8,741 bases of DNA from CAYYGL01 sp964471235 (GCA_964471235.1 CAYYGL010000201.1:1-8741); one strand, 5' to 3'; positions 1 through 7,153 are shown, counted from the first letter of the stretch. Numbers and translations are program-made. Notes: a model not told the origin generated them from the sequence alone.

Positions 1-2
1 AT

Positions 3-665
3 TTCATAGGGCATTACCACCCGATTGGCACCGGCACGCGCCAGCTTTTTCTCTGTCTCTTCCTCCACCGCCCGGGTAACCACAAAGATTCCCGGATTTA
101 ACACCTTGGCAGACAGGGTGGTGTACAGGTTCTCCGCATCCGTCGGCAGAACCGCAACCAACCCTTTTGCCCGTTTAATCCCCGCCTTTAGCAGAAACTC
201 ATCCGAGGTGGCATCTCCATTCACAAATAGATAGCCGGACTCAATCAACTGGTCAATGCGTCTTTCATCTTTCTCAATCACCACAAACGGAATATTCATT
301 GATGAAAGCTCATCGCAGATCAGTTTTCCCAGCCTGCCAAAGCCGCATACAATATGATGTTGATGCAAATTATCCACTTTTTTATTCACCCTGCGCCTCC
401 GAAAAATTTGTGCTTCAATCAGTAATTGAGCTGCCCGACCACCAATATAGGCAATGGTGCTGACCCCCACCACTATTAAGACCGTTGTAAACATTCGCCC
501 CGGGGGGCTTAACGGATGAACTTCCATAAAACCGGTAGTGGTGATGGTAATGATGGTCATATAGAGGGAATCCAGAACACCCCATCCCTCAATCACCATA
601 AACCCGATGCTTCCTGTTACAATTAGAAAGCTGAGGAACATTAACGCATGCTTAATGTACTTCAT
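3..665 (-). CDS. Potassium channel / TrkA-N (RCK) domain protein, 3' end missing
   Basis: The frame starts at ATG 665 and runs off the left edge after 221 codons. The N-terminus holds a membrane helix (about residues 7-26), a pore loop ending in TITTTGFMEVHPLS, and a second helix (about 58-76): the two-helix ion-channel fold. A Rossmann domain follows, with the nucleotide-binding glycines G108-F-G110-x-x-G113 and an acidic residue after VVIEK, typical of TrkA-N/RCK domains that gate K+ channels by binding NAD(H) or other ligands. The sequence ends at VVMPYE, where family members usually continue into more of the RCK domain. The selectivity filter is non-canonical: T43-T-G-F-M-E48 replaces TVGYGD, so the second filter glycine is a methionine. 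No good Shine-Dalgarno sequence lies before the ATG. A stop codon sits 10 codons upstream and no other ATG lies between. It is transcribed divergently from the phosphatase gene. The family call is secure; K+ selectivity is not shown. Confidence 0.9.
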   Translation of the reverse strand, partial: MKYIKHALMFLSFLIVTGSIGFMVIEGWGVLDSLYMTIITITTTGFMEVHPLSPPGRMFTTVLIVVGVSTIAYIGGRAAQLLIEAQIFRRRRVNKKVDNLHQHHIVCGFGRLGKLICDELSSMNIPFVVIEKDERRIDQLIESGYLFVNGDATSDEFLLKAGIKRAKGLVAVLPTDAENLYTTLSAKVLNPGIFVVTRAVEEETEKKLARAGANRVVMPYE

Positions 666-695
666 AATCGCTGTATTCTGTGTAATTTGCGCTTA

Positions 696-724
696 AATGT
701 AATATCCGATATCTCTTTTTCCAA
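696..724 (-). promoter_or_regulatory. Possible promoter of the channel gene
   Basis: On the minus strand, TTGGAA (719-724) and TACATT (696-701) are separated by 17 bases. Each matches the sigma-70 consensus at 4 of 6 positions. The predicted transcript would have about 25 leader bases before ATG 665. This is pattern matching only; a lineage with a different housekeeping sigma consensus would not use it. Confidence 0.3.
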
Positions 725-767
725 CCCGGGACAAATTCCGATGCAATTCTCCGTTAACCCCGCGCCA

Positions 768-815
768 GAACACCTCCCCTGGCGAACTTCTTCCGGAAGG
801 GGGGAGGCTGTGTTC
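768..815. repeat. Long interrupted inverted repeat in the divergent intergenic region
   Basis: GAACA (768-772) pairs with TGTTC (811-815), and CCTCCCC (773-779) pairs with GGGGAGG (801-807). This gives 12 base pairs with a 3-base bulge on the right arm. The loop contains the palindrome CTTCCGGAAG (790-799). No T-run follows on either strand, so it is not an intrinsic terminator. It lies between the two divergent genes, whose spacing is 237 bases, and could be an operator, a REP-like element or a mobile-repeat remnant. Confidence 0.55.
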
Positions 816-843
816 AGTTTCCCCTGTTTCGTTTCAGAACGTC

Positions 844-873
844 TTGCTTTCCGACTCACTCTTTTTCTATATT
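844..873 (+). promoter_or_regulatory. Possible promoter of the phosphatase gene
   Basis: TTGCTT (844-849) and TATATT (868-873) are separated by 18 bases. The -10 element matches the sigma-70 consensus at 5 of 6 positions, the -35 element at only 3. Transcription would begin near 880, just ahead of the AAGGCGAG ribosome-binding sequence at 890-897. The weak -35 makes this tentative. Confidence 0.3.
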
Positions 874-902
874 CACACTCATTGTTAACAAGGCGAGTTA
901 CC

Positions 903-2840
903 GTGCTGCAATTACAACCAAAATTAAAAAATCCCCTGCTGTTTTCTTTTAAAATTATCATATACATGCTTCTTTTTACCGGATTTCAGTTTGCCTTACA
1001 GGGCTTGTTTCGACACTCGTTGCCGGTAATTGCTTTTCTACTGACCATGATCATTATTGTACCAAATCGCGGCAAGCTAACCGAAACATTGCAGAAGTTC
1101 ATTGACCGAAATTTTTATCAATCTTATTACCGGTTCAAATTAATTCTGTCGGATTTTAATCAAAAGCTAAATACCCTGCTCGACTACGATCCGGTCATTG
1201 AAGAGATGAGCAAGTTTTTAGACAGAACGATCGGGAATGATTGTTATATGTTTTTTTTGTACCAGGATGACAATTTTAAACCTGCACCCAGGCTCTCTCC
1301 CTCTTCGCATCATAATACTTTTCAACTGCCGGAAACGGATCCCTGTTGGGAATTTCTGCATTTACCAGCCCGGTTTTATGAAGTAGCGGAGCTTAAAAAA
1401 AACTGCACTTCGCTTATAAAAAAAAACCGGCTGGATCAGGAACCCGCTTATTTTGTTCCGCTAAAAGGCACCAATCGGATTACCGGTTATTTACTTTTCA
1501 CCGGAGATATTCGTCAATATTTACAGTTTGATGAACTACGCACCCTGCTGGAACACCTGTTCAGAAAGACCGGTCAAATCCTGGAAAATGCTTCCATCCA
1601 TCAGGAAATCAAACGGAAATCACTGGAGAGTCAATTATTGCTGGAGGTGGTAGGAAAAATCACTTCCACCCTGAATCTCCATAGCGTATTGGAGGCAATC
1701 GTTGATAATCTTTCCAAATTGGTGAAGTATGACGCCGCTGCCATCTTTCTGGTAGACCGGGGACGGAAGGTGCTCCAGGAGGTGGTTACCCGCGGGTATA
1801 AAAAAAGTAAATTGGGTGCCATCACCCTGAAGCTGGATCAGGGAATTTCCGGGCAGGTAATCCGAACCCAGAAAGGGGTTAACATTCCCGATGTTCGGAA
1901 GCATCCCAATTATTATGCCGCTCGTTCGGAAACCCGCTCCCAACTAACCGTACCGATACTCAGTCAGGGGCATGCCATTGGGGCAATAGTGCTGGAAAGT
2001 GACCATCTGGAACATTTTACCCGGGAGAACCAGGAATTGCTGACCTTTTTCTCCGGGCTGGCAGCCATTGCCATCCGAAATGCCCGGTTATATGAAGACT
2101 CCCTTAAGAAGAAAAGACTGGAAAGCGATTTATTGGTAGCCTCCCGGGTGCAGCGGGCATTACTGCCGCGGCGAGTTCCCACAATAGCGGGTCTGGAATG
2201 CGATACCTTCAACATTCCCAGTCAAATTGTCGGTGGGGATTTGTATGATGTATTCAAGATCGATGAAAACCGCCAGGGATTTGCCATCGGAGATGTGTCC
2301 GGGAAGGGAGCCCCGGCAGCAATTTTGATGGCGGTCGCTTATGCCGGTTTCCGCAGCCTCCTTAAAAGAATTGATCCGGTGGTCACCGTGGTTGCCCGAT
2401 TGAACAATTTTCTGGCGGAAGCCACCACCTCGAGTTATTATGTAACCTTTGTCTATGGCATTATCGATAGGACCGAACAAACATTGACCTATTGCAATGC
2501 CGGTCACAATCCGCCCATATTAATGCGGAAAGACCGGTCGGTGATGAAATTAGACAAAGGAGGGGTGGTACTGGGGTTTTTGCAAAATCAGCGTTATCAA
2601 CAAACATCGCTCCCTTTTCAATCCGGCGATTACCTGTGCCTTTATACGGATGGGGTAACCGAAATCAAAAACAAAAAGGGGGAAGAGTTCGGTGAAGAAC
2701 GGTTGATCGAACTGCTGAAAGAAAGTTATGGAGTTTCGCCAAGGGAGATGCGAAAGCAGATCGTTTCCGCCGTTCAACGGTTTTCCGGTAAAAAGACTTT
2801 TCAGGATGATTTGACACTGCTCATTTTTTATGTGAGATAA
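903..2840 (+). CDS. Membrane-anchored GAF-domain SpoIIE-type (PP2C) serine/threonine phosphatase
   Basis: Predicted 645-residue signalling phosphatase. The frame is open from ATG 648, but that start overlaps the divergent channel gene and encodes a low-complexity N-terminus. GTG 903 has AAGGCGAG five bases upstream and begins just before the first membrane helix. Residues about 11-37 and 41-54 are hydrophobic, forming a membrane hairpin with the rest cytoplasmic. Residues about 100-225 look like a degenerate GAF-type sensor domain, and 257-397 are a clearer GAF domain. A helical linker leads to the SpoIIE/PP2C domain from about 410 to the end. The domain has VGGDLYD (D446), GDVSGKGAPAA (463 onward), YCNAGHNPP, YTDGVTE (D583) and FQDDLTLL (D635/D636), the expected metal-binding acidic residues, so it should be active. 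Relatives of RsbU type dephosphorylate anti-anti-sigma proteins. No sigma, anti-sigma or STAS gene lies nearby, so the substrate is unknown. The sensor ligand is also unknown. Confidence 0.93.
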   Translation: MLQLQPKLKNPLLFSFKIIIYMLLFTGFQFALQGLFRHSLPVIAFLLTMIIIVPNRGKLTETLQKFIDRNFYQSYYRFKLILSDFNQKLNTLLDYDPVIEEMSKFLDRTIGNDCYMFFLYQDDNFKPAPRLSPSSHHNTFQLPETDPCWEFLHLPARFYEVAELKKNCTSLIKKNRLDQEPAYFVPLKGTNRITGYLLFTGDIRQYLQFDELRTLLEHLFRKTGQILENASIHQEIKRKSLESQLLLEVVGKITSTLNLHSVLEAIVDNLSKLVKYDAAAIFLVDRGRKVLQEVVTRGYKKSKLGAITLKLDQGISGQVIRTQKGVNIPDVRKHPNYYAARSETRSQLTVPILSQGHAIGAIVLESDHLEHFTRENQELLTFFSGLAAIAIRNARLYEDSLKKKRLESDLLVASRVQRALLPRRVPTIAGLECDTFNIPSQIVGGDLYDVFKIDENRQGFAIGDVSGKGAPAAILMAVAYAGFRSLLKRIDPVVTVVARLNNFLAEATTSSYYVTFVYGIIDRTEQTLTYCNAGHNPPILMRKDRSVMKLDKGGVVLGFLQNQRYQQTSLPFQSGDYLCLYTDGVTEIKNKKGEEFGEERLIELLKESYGVSPREMRKQIVSAVQRFSGKKTFQDDLTLLIFYVR

Positions 2841-2864
2841 AAAAAAGCCCGCATCCCTGCGGGC
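2839..2864 (-). terminator. Intrinsic terminator of the CsgG-like/lipoprotein operon
   Basis: GCCCGC (2847-2852) and GCGGGC (2859-2864) form a 6-base-pair GC-only stem with a 6-base loop. On the minus strand the stem is followed by eight Ts (2839-2846), the classic intrinsic terminator form, 25 bases past the lipoprotein stop. On the plus strand the A-run precedes the stem and no T-run follows, so it probably does not serve the phosphatase gene, whose stop codon overlaps the A-run. Confidence 0.85.
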
Positions 2865-2888
2865 GTGGGGTAATACATCCCTGCGTTT

Positions 2889-4142
2889 TTAACGCTGTTT
2901 TTCAGTCACATGATGTTTCCAATTATCATACGCCAGTTTGCTGTTGAATACCCCGTCGGGGGTCACATACATCTTTTGCCCGGCTGGGGTCTGTACAATG
3001 GCGGTGATCAGGTAATCTCCTCCGGTATCAAAAAACCATTGTTGCTGACTGGGGTCAAAAAAGACACTGTTCTGGCTCGGATTGGTCATGTCATATCCAA
3101 TCTCCGGATAACCGAAGTCCGTATCATACAGAAAACCGACAAAGACATCCTCCCCGCTGGCGATCACTCCATCAGCCGGATTATTCCAGACAATCTGCCA
3201 GGTATTCCAGTCGTCCACTCCCGGGGGAATGGGATTCCCGGATGTAAAGATGGGTTGTAAATTGGCATCCAGAACCACAATGCGGTAATCCCCGGGATTC
3301 CCCTGCCAGCGGAAGAAGAAATCCACCCCCACAATAAAGACCGGTTGAGATACATTAAATCCCATTGCCAGGATGCCATCGAGGGGCAAAAAGACGAAAT
3401 CTTCTGCCGTTCCATCATGCCATGCAAATGGTTGCCGGGTATCGGTTTTCTCGTTCATAGCCACATCGATGATACCGGTAGTTTGGGTAAGATTCACATT
3501 CGCCACGCCTTCAAACAGATCAATACGGATTGGTCCTTTATCCACAGAGCCCATGACGGTAATATTTTTTTGTCCCACCGGTAAAATCAACGCCGTGCCG
3601 GTTTGATCCCCATTAAACGGAATATTCACAACTTTCGGTTGTTGTAGTCCCGCACCGGCAATAATCGCCGTCACCGTGGTCACGTTATTCATAAAAGGAT
3701 TTGCCGGGAAGGAGATGTGAAGTTCCACATCAACATTTTTCCAGGCAGCAGTGATGGAAATGGTTTCCTGGTCATTGGTTAAATTTTTAGTCGTTTCGCC
3801 TTCAAATTGAACAATATTACTTTGTTGATTAATTCCCTGCACAACAAATTTTCGGGAATTTCCTTTAGGGACGGTAAACGACCCGGTGGCAGACTTTCCA
3901 TCATTGCTCAGATTTAAATTATGAACCTGTTCCGGTAGATCCGGCGCCGAAACCCGAACCACGACTTTATCTACCACTCCGGGTTTGGTTAAATTTCCTT
4001 CCGGGGTTACAACATCTTTAAAAGTAACCTGCAAGGAGATGGTACTCTGTTGGTTAGAATTTAAGATATTGGTATCGTTTGTACAGGCGACGATCAGGAA
4101 AAGTAAAGCAATTAAAGTCCCTGGTAAAAGTTTCATACTCAT
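2889..4142 (-). CDS. Predicted lipoprotein with beta-rich domains, function unknown
   Basis: 417 residues. The N-terminus MSMKLLPGTLIALLFLIVAC is a lipoprotein signal with lipobox IVAC (C20) followed by Thr-Asn. The mature protein has strand-rich sequence at about 30-130 and 133-225, like two Ig-type sandwich domains. A third module (about 235-390) opens with AWHDGTAEDFVF and contains GDYRIVVLDANLQPIF, SGEDVFVGFLYD and EIGYDM. That pattern is familiar from beta-sandwich modules in secreted FCB-group proteins ('DDGTAE' type). No catalytic motif is visible. The start at 4142 is supported by GAGGG (4150-4154) seven bases upstream; a second ATG two codons in has no better site. It follows the CsgG-like gene by 28 bases and precedes the terminator, so it is the last gene of a two-gene operon. 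An envelope or surface structural role is inferred; the specific function is unrecognised. Confidence 0.8.
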   Translation of the reverse strand: MSMKLLPGTLIALLFLIVACTNDTNILNSNQQSTISLQVTFKDVVTPEGNLTKPGVVDKVVVRVSAPDLPEQVHNLNLSNDGKSATGSFTVPKGNSRKFVVQGINQQSNIVQFEGETTKNLTNDQETISITAAWKNVDVELHISFPANPFMNNVTTVTAIIAGAGLQQPKVVNIPFNGDQTGTALILPVGQKNITVMGSVDKGPIRIDLFEGVANVNLTQTTGIIDVAMNEKTDTRQPFAWHDGTAEDFVFLPLDGILAMGFNVSQPVFIVGVDFFFRWQGNPGDYRIVVLDANLQPIFTSGNPIPPGVDDWNTWQIVWNNPADGVIASGEDVFVGFLYDTDFGYPEIGYDMTNPSQNSVFFDPSQQQWFFDTGGDYLITAIVQTPAGQKMYVTPDGVFNSKLAYDNWKHHVTEKQR

Positions 4143-4170
4143 GATTGCACCCTCACGCTTAAGATTTGAC

Positions 4171-4911
4171 TTAGGGAATTGAAACGGTCACAGTGACAGT
4201 GGAAGAACCGCCACCGCCGCCGCCAGTTCCACCACCACCGCCGGCTAATGCCGCAGCAGCAATCCCGCCACCAACTAATAACAGCCCGCCTAATATCAAC
4301 AAGGTTTTACCGCCGCCGCCTTTTTTTGCCGCTACCGGCTGCGGGGCTTGAGGAGTGGGTCGGGGGGAAGGGGGGGGAGTGGTCTTTTTCACTACTTTCG
4401 GAGTTCCTTTTTCCGCTCCCACCAGCTTTTGTTCAATGGAGGCTGCCAGCTCATCCATCAAATTGAATATCTCTGTTCCAACATGTCCTTTTACCACTTT
4501 GGCAATCAGCACCTTGCTGGTTTCCACATCAATCAGCCGGGCATTCAATTGGATAACCCCACCGATTTCCAGAAAACTGCCGACCAGGATAGCATTCGCA
4601 CCCACCGCTTTACCAATTTCCACCGCGGCACTCTGATCGACAATCCCGGTCATGCTAAGCTGCATCTCTTTGATGGCATCTTCCAGCCGGGCGCGTTCGA
4701 CAATGTCTAATTTGCCGCTTTCCGCCAGACGGGTAATCAACGCCTCCGGAATTGCTTTTTGCAGATAATCCAGGTCCTTCTTGTTAGATGTGTTTTTGAA
4801 ATCAATAATGGCAATGGTGGTTTTTTCCTTACCATTCTGTTGCGCAAACACCGGAATTATTCCCTGGATTAGAAGCAAATAAACCAATACAATTGAGATA
4901 ACTTTTCTCAT
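4171..4911 (-). CDS. CsgG/FlgO-like exported protein with a transmembrane, glycine-rich C-terminal tail
   Basis: 246 residues. A signal peptide spans residues 1-23 (cleavage after PVFA). There is no lipobox cysteine, unlike curli CsgG. Residues about 30-165 match the CsgG/FlgO-type alpha/beta fold: TIAIIDFKNTS opens the first strand, then LITRLAESGKLDIVERARLEDAIKEM, then AVGANAILVGSFLEIGGVIQLNARLIDVETSKVL. A lysine/proline-rich linker (about 170-195) leads to a hydrophobic segment (203-223), then glycine runs (224-228 and 230-235) and a final beta-strand-like TVTVTVSIP. AGAGGAG (4917-4923) lies five bases before the ATG. First gene of an operon with the lipoprotein. In the family such proteins act at the envelope, as secretion pores or outer-membrane assembly factors, or as periplasmic stress proteins. 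Pore formation is not shown here. The glycine stretch is encoded by a GGN-rich repeat (4205-4243), which may be prone to slippage. Confidence 0.82.
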   Translation of the reverse strand: MRKVISIVLVYLLLIQGIIPVFAQQNGKEKTTIAIIDFKNTSNKKDLDYLQKAIPEALITRLAESGKLDIVERARLEDAIKEMQLSMTGIVDQSAAVEIGKAVGANAILVGSFLEIGGVIQLNARLIDVETSKVLIAKVVKGHVGTEIFNLMDELAASIEQKLVGAEKGTPKVVKKTTPPPSPRPTPQAPQPVAAKKGGGGKTLLILGGLLLVGGGIAAAALAGGGGGTGGGGGGSSTVTVTVSIP

Positions 4912-5279
4912 GATGACTCCTCTGGGTTTTGTTGCCTATTTATCCAATTTGAACAGATGATCACTACCCGAGAGACGAAATATTACAAATACTCACCACA
5001 AATAGGAATGTTGTACATCAATTTATTATCCCGACTAAATTAAATTCCCAAGCTATTGCAATCACAACCACTCTTGAAGAGTCTATCGCTATGTATTGAT
5101 GATTTATTTAGCTTCTATTTGTATCGCTGTCAATTATTTTCAGATTGGCTATAGTTTATCATTTTTGATAATAATTTCCTATAAAAAAATTAAGGAAATG
5201 TGAAATCTCCGGTTGAAAGACACGCCAAGATATCTATCCGAAATACTGATAATAGGGAGATGAGTCCGTTGGGTAAGAC
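4912..5279. other. A/T-rich intergenic region, leader of the CsgG-like operon
   Basis: No coding frame is credible here. The region separates the Nudix gene end from the CsgG-like operon. Visible elements are a candidate minus-strand promoter (5105-5133), a 13-base odd palindrome (ACTCTT-G-AAGAGT, 5070-5082) and a 16-base dyad (TTATCA-TTTT-TGATAA, 5156-5171). If the promoter is used, the leader RNA before the first ATG is about 185 bases. I see no known riboswitch in it. Confidence 0.6.
5105..5133 (-). promoter_or_regulatory. Probable promoter of the CsgG-like/lipoprotein operon
   Basis: The minus strand has a perfect TTGACA (5128-5133), 17 bases, then TAAATA (5105-5110), which matches the -10 consensus at 3 of 6 positions. 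The surroundings are A/T-rich, as expected at a promoter. Transcription would begin near 5098. A 16-base inverted repeat lies about 23 bases upstream of the -35 element and a 13-base palindrome lies 16-28 bases downstream of the predicted start. Confidence 0.45.
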
Positions 5280-5738
5280 TCACCAAAATTTAAACATTAT
5301 CCCCTGTTGAAACCGATTCAGGCAGTGGGAAATAATTTTTTCATGGTCAAACGCCAGTTCCGGTAACCGGTTTACATCAAACCAGCGGAGGGAGCGGGCG
5401 TCGTCTCCGGCGCGGGGCGTCAACCGGGCTTTCAGGGGCAGCATTCCGCCGTACACAATGGTGATGGTATGCCCGCGAGGGTCTCGACCGGGATCGCCAA
5501 AGGCTCCCATTTGCCGGAGTGAAATACCGCTGATGTGGGTTTCTTCCTCCAATTCCCGCAACGCAGCAGCTTCCAGCGATTCATTTTCATCCACAAAACC
5601 GCCCGGCAGCGCCCAGCAGCTCTCATACGGCTCATGATCCCGCCGGATTAACAGAACCTGCAATTCCTGTTGGTGGATGCGCAATAAAAAGATATCCACC
5701 GTGACCATGGGGCGAGGATATTCATAACGGTAACTCAT
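5280..5738 (-). CDS. Nudix hydrolase, ADP-ribose pyrophosphatase-like
   Basis: 152 residues, a typical length for a single Nudix domain. The Nudix box runs from G47 to I69: G-FVDEN-E53-SLEAAAL-R61-E62-L-E-E65-E66-T-H-I. The catalytic and metal-binding R61, E62, E65 and E66 are present. The usual glycine after EEx is H68, a tolerated change in this subfamily. GDPGRDPRGHTITIVY after the box and the ending LAFDHEKIISHCLNRF are characteristic of the COG1051 group that hydrolyses ADP-ribose or related nucleoside diphosphates. The start is fixed by GGAGG (5744-5748), five bases upstream. It begins 17 bases after the tyrS stop, so the two are probably cotranscribed. No clear terminator follows. Substrate specificity cannot be read from sequence alone. 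Linkage to tyrS suggests housekeeping nucleotide clean-up rather than a dedicated pathway. Confidence 0.92.
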   Translation of the reverse strand: MSYRYEYPRPMVTVDIFLLRIHQQELQVLLIRRDHEPYESCWALPGGFVDENESLEAAALRELEEETHISGISLRQMGAFGDPGRDPRGHTITIVYGGMLPLKARLTPRAGDDARSLRWFDVNRLPELAFDHEKIISHCLNRFQQGIMFKFW

Positions 5739-5755
5739 GCCAACCTCCGTGGTAT

Positions 5756-7030
5756 TTACACAATGCGCACCAGCCAGTAATGTTTGCGACCTTTTCGCAC
5801 CACAAAAAAGCGGTTCCCAATGCTGTCGGAAAGGGTGATCACGGTTTGCACATCGCTTACCCGCCGGTTGTTCAGATAAATACCGCCTCCTTCAATCAAA
5901 CGGCGGGCATTCCCCTTGCCGGTAGCCGCTCCGGTCAGCACCAGCAGGTCGATAATTGACATACCGCCGTTTTCGAACTCCATGCGATCCACTTCGATGG
6001 AGGGAACATCCTGGAAGATGTCTTCCACTTCAGCCACACTTAATCCCTCAATCTCTCCGCCAAACAATACCCGGGAGGCATTTTCCGCCTTTTGCAAGCC
6101 GCTTTCTCCATGCACCATCCGGGTGATTTCCACTGCCAGGCGGCGCTGGGCTTCCCGCTGCTCCGGTCGCTCCTGCACGGCTTGCGCCAGCTCCTTGATC
6201 TCTACTTCCCCCAGCCAGGTAAAATATTTCAGATAGCGGATTACATCACTATCGGGTGTATTTAGCCAGAACTGGTAGAAGCGGTACGGCGAAGTGCGGT
6301 TCGGGTCCAGCCAGACTGTGCCGGCTTCCGTTTTACCGAACTTCACCCCGCTGCTGGTGGTCACCAGCGGAAACACCAGCCCGTAGGCTTTGCCGCCTTC
6401 CATGCGACGAATCAAATCTGCACCGGCAACAATGTTCCCCCACTGGTCGCTGCCGCCCATCTGCAGCCGGCAGTCATAGCGACGGTATAATTCCAGAAAA
6501 TCATACGCTTGCAGCAGCAGATAGCTGAATTCCGTGTATGAGATACCGTCTTCGGATTCCACCCGGCGTTTTATCGACTCTTTCGAGAGCATATTATTCA
6601 CCGTAAAGTGTTTGCCGATGTCCCGCAGAAAATCGATCAGGGTCAGGCTGCCCAGCCACTCGTAATTATTTATGATTTGTGCCGGGTTGGAAATCGTTGC
6701 ATCAAAATCCAGGAACCGGCTGAGCTGCTCCCGAATACCCTCTAAATTTTCCTCAACCTGTTCTTTGTTTAGCAATTGACGCTCGGCTGTTTTACCGCTG
6801 GGATCGCCAATTAACCCGGTGCCCCCGCCCACAATGGCTAACGGGGTATGACCGAACTTCTGCGCCCGAGCCAATCCCATAATAGGCAGCAAACTTCCCA
6901 CATGCAGACTGGATGAGGTGGGGTCAAACCCGATGTACACTTTCAGCTTCTCTTTGGCTAACACCTCTTCCGTGCCCTCGGTAGCATCGTATAACACTTC
7001 CCGCCATTTGAATTCATCATACAGACTCAT
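5756..7030 (-). CDS. tyrS: Tyrosyl-tRNA synthetase
   Basis: 424 residues, the usual bacterial length. Class I synthetase: charges tRNA-Tyr with tyrosine using ATP, in the cytoplasm. The HIGH-type motif is H43-V-G-S46 within GFDPTSSSLHVGSLLPI. The tyrosine-binding region includes YLLLQAYDF and GGSDQWGNI. The KMSKS-equivalent is K230-F-G-K-T234, followed by EAGTVWLDPNRTSPYRFYQFW, as in the Escherichia coli-type TyrRS. An S4 RNA-binding domain ends the protein (about 355-424, with ARRLIEGGGIYLNNRRV). All signature motifs are intact. A GGAG at 7042-7045 is 11 bases before the ATG, slightly long but the best available. The Nudix gene follows in the same operon. Upstream lie 360 bases of non-coding repeats. 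I see no T-box leader. Confidence 0.97.
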   Translation of the reverse strand: MSLYDEFKWREVLYDATEGTEEVLAKEKLKVYIGFDPTSSSLHVGSLLPIMGLARAQKFGHTPLAIVGGGTGLIGDPSGKTAERQLLNKEQVEENLEGIREQLSRFLDFDATISNPAQIINNYEWLGSLTLIDFLRDIGKHFTVNNMLSKESIKRRVESEDGISYTEFSYLLLQAYDFLELYRRYDCRLQMGGSDQWGNIVAGADLIRRMEGGKAYGLVFPLVTTSSGVKFGKTEAGTVWLDPNRTSPYRFYQFWLNTPDSDVIRYLKYFTWLGEVEIKELAQAVQERPEQREAQRRLAVEITRMVHGESGLQKAENASRVLFGGEIEGLSVAEVEDIFQDVPSIEVDRMEFENGGMSIIDLLVLTGAATGKGNARRLIEGGGIYLNNRRVSDVQTVITLSDSIGNRFFVVRKGRKHYWLVRIV

Positions 7031-7096
7031 AATGTTCGTATCTCCATCTCTTTTGGATAAATTGAATCTATTTCGAATTCGTTGCTCGCTCCACCG

Positions 7097-7138
7097 CTAT
7101 CCCTTATACCTTATCCCCTATACCCAACAACCCTATCC
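7097..7138. repeat. Degenerate heptamer tandem repeat, unit YTATMCC
   Basis: Four contiguous 7-base units, CTATCCC, TTATACC, TTATCCC and CTATACC, fill 7097-7124. They are followed by a diverged CAACAAC and an out-of-phase CCTATCC (7132-7138). Units differ at one to three positions and stay exactly 7 long. A candidate tyrS promoter falls within the tract. Confidence 0.75.
7103..7130 (-). promoter_or_regulatory. Possible tyrS promoter inside the heptamer tract
   Basis: The minus strand reads TTGTTG (7125-7130), 16 bases, then TATAAG (7103-7108). The -10 matches at 5 of 6 positions, the -35 at 3. Transcription would start near 7096, giving a leader of about 65 bases. Because the repeat itself supplies the TATA-like sequence, a chance match is quite possible. 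Confidence 0.28.
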
Positions 7139-7153
7139 CCCCTCCCTACTCGC

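Noticed and set aside
5174..5199. Terminator from ATTTCC/GGAAAT with T-rich centre
   Set aside because: The T-run is in the 14-base loop rather than after the stem, and the stem is weak.
5261..5282. Terminator at the end of the Nudix gene
   Set aside because: TGAGTC/GACTCA forms a 6-base-pair stem over the stop codon, but it is GC-poor and not followed by a T-run on the minus strand.
7031..7096. T-box leader for tyrS
   Set aside because: No T-box sequence (TGGNACCGCG-like) or terminator/antiterminator pair is visible upstream of the ATG.
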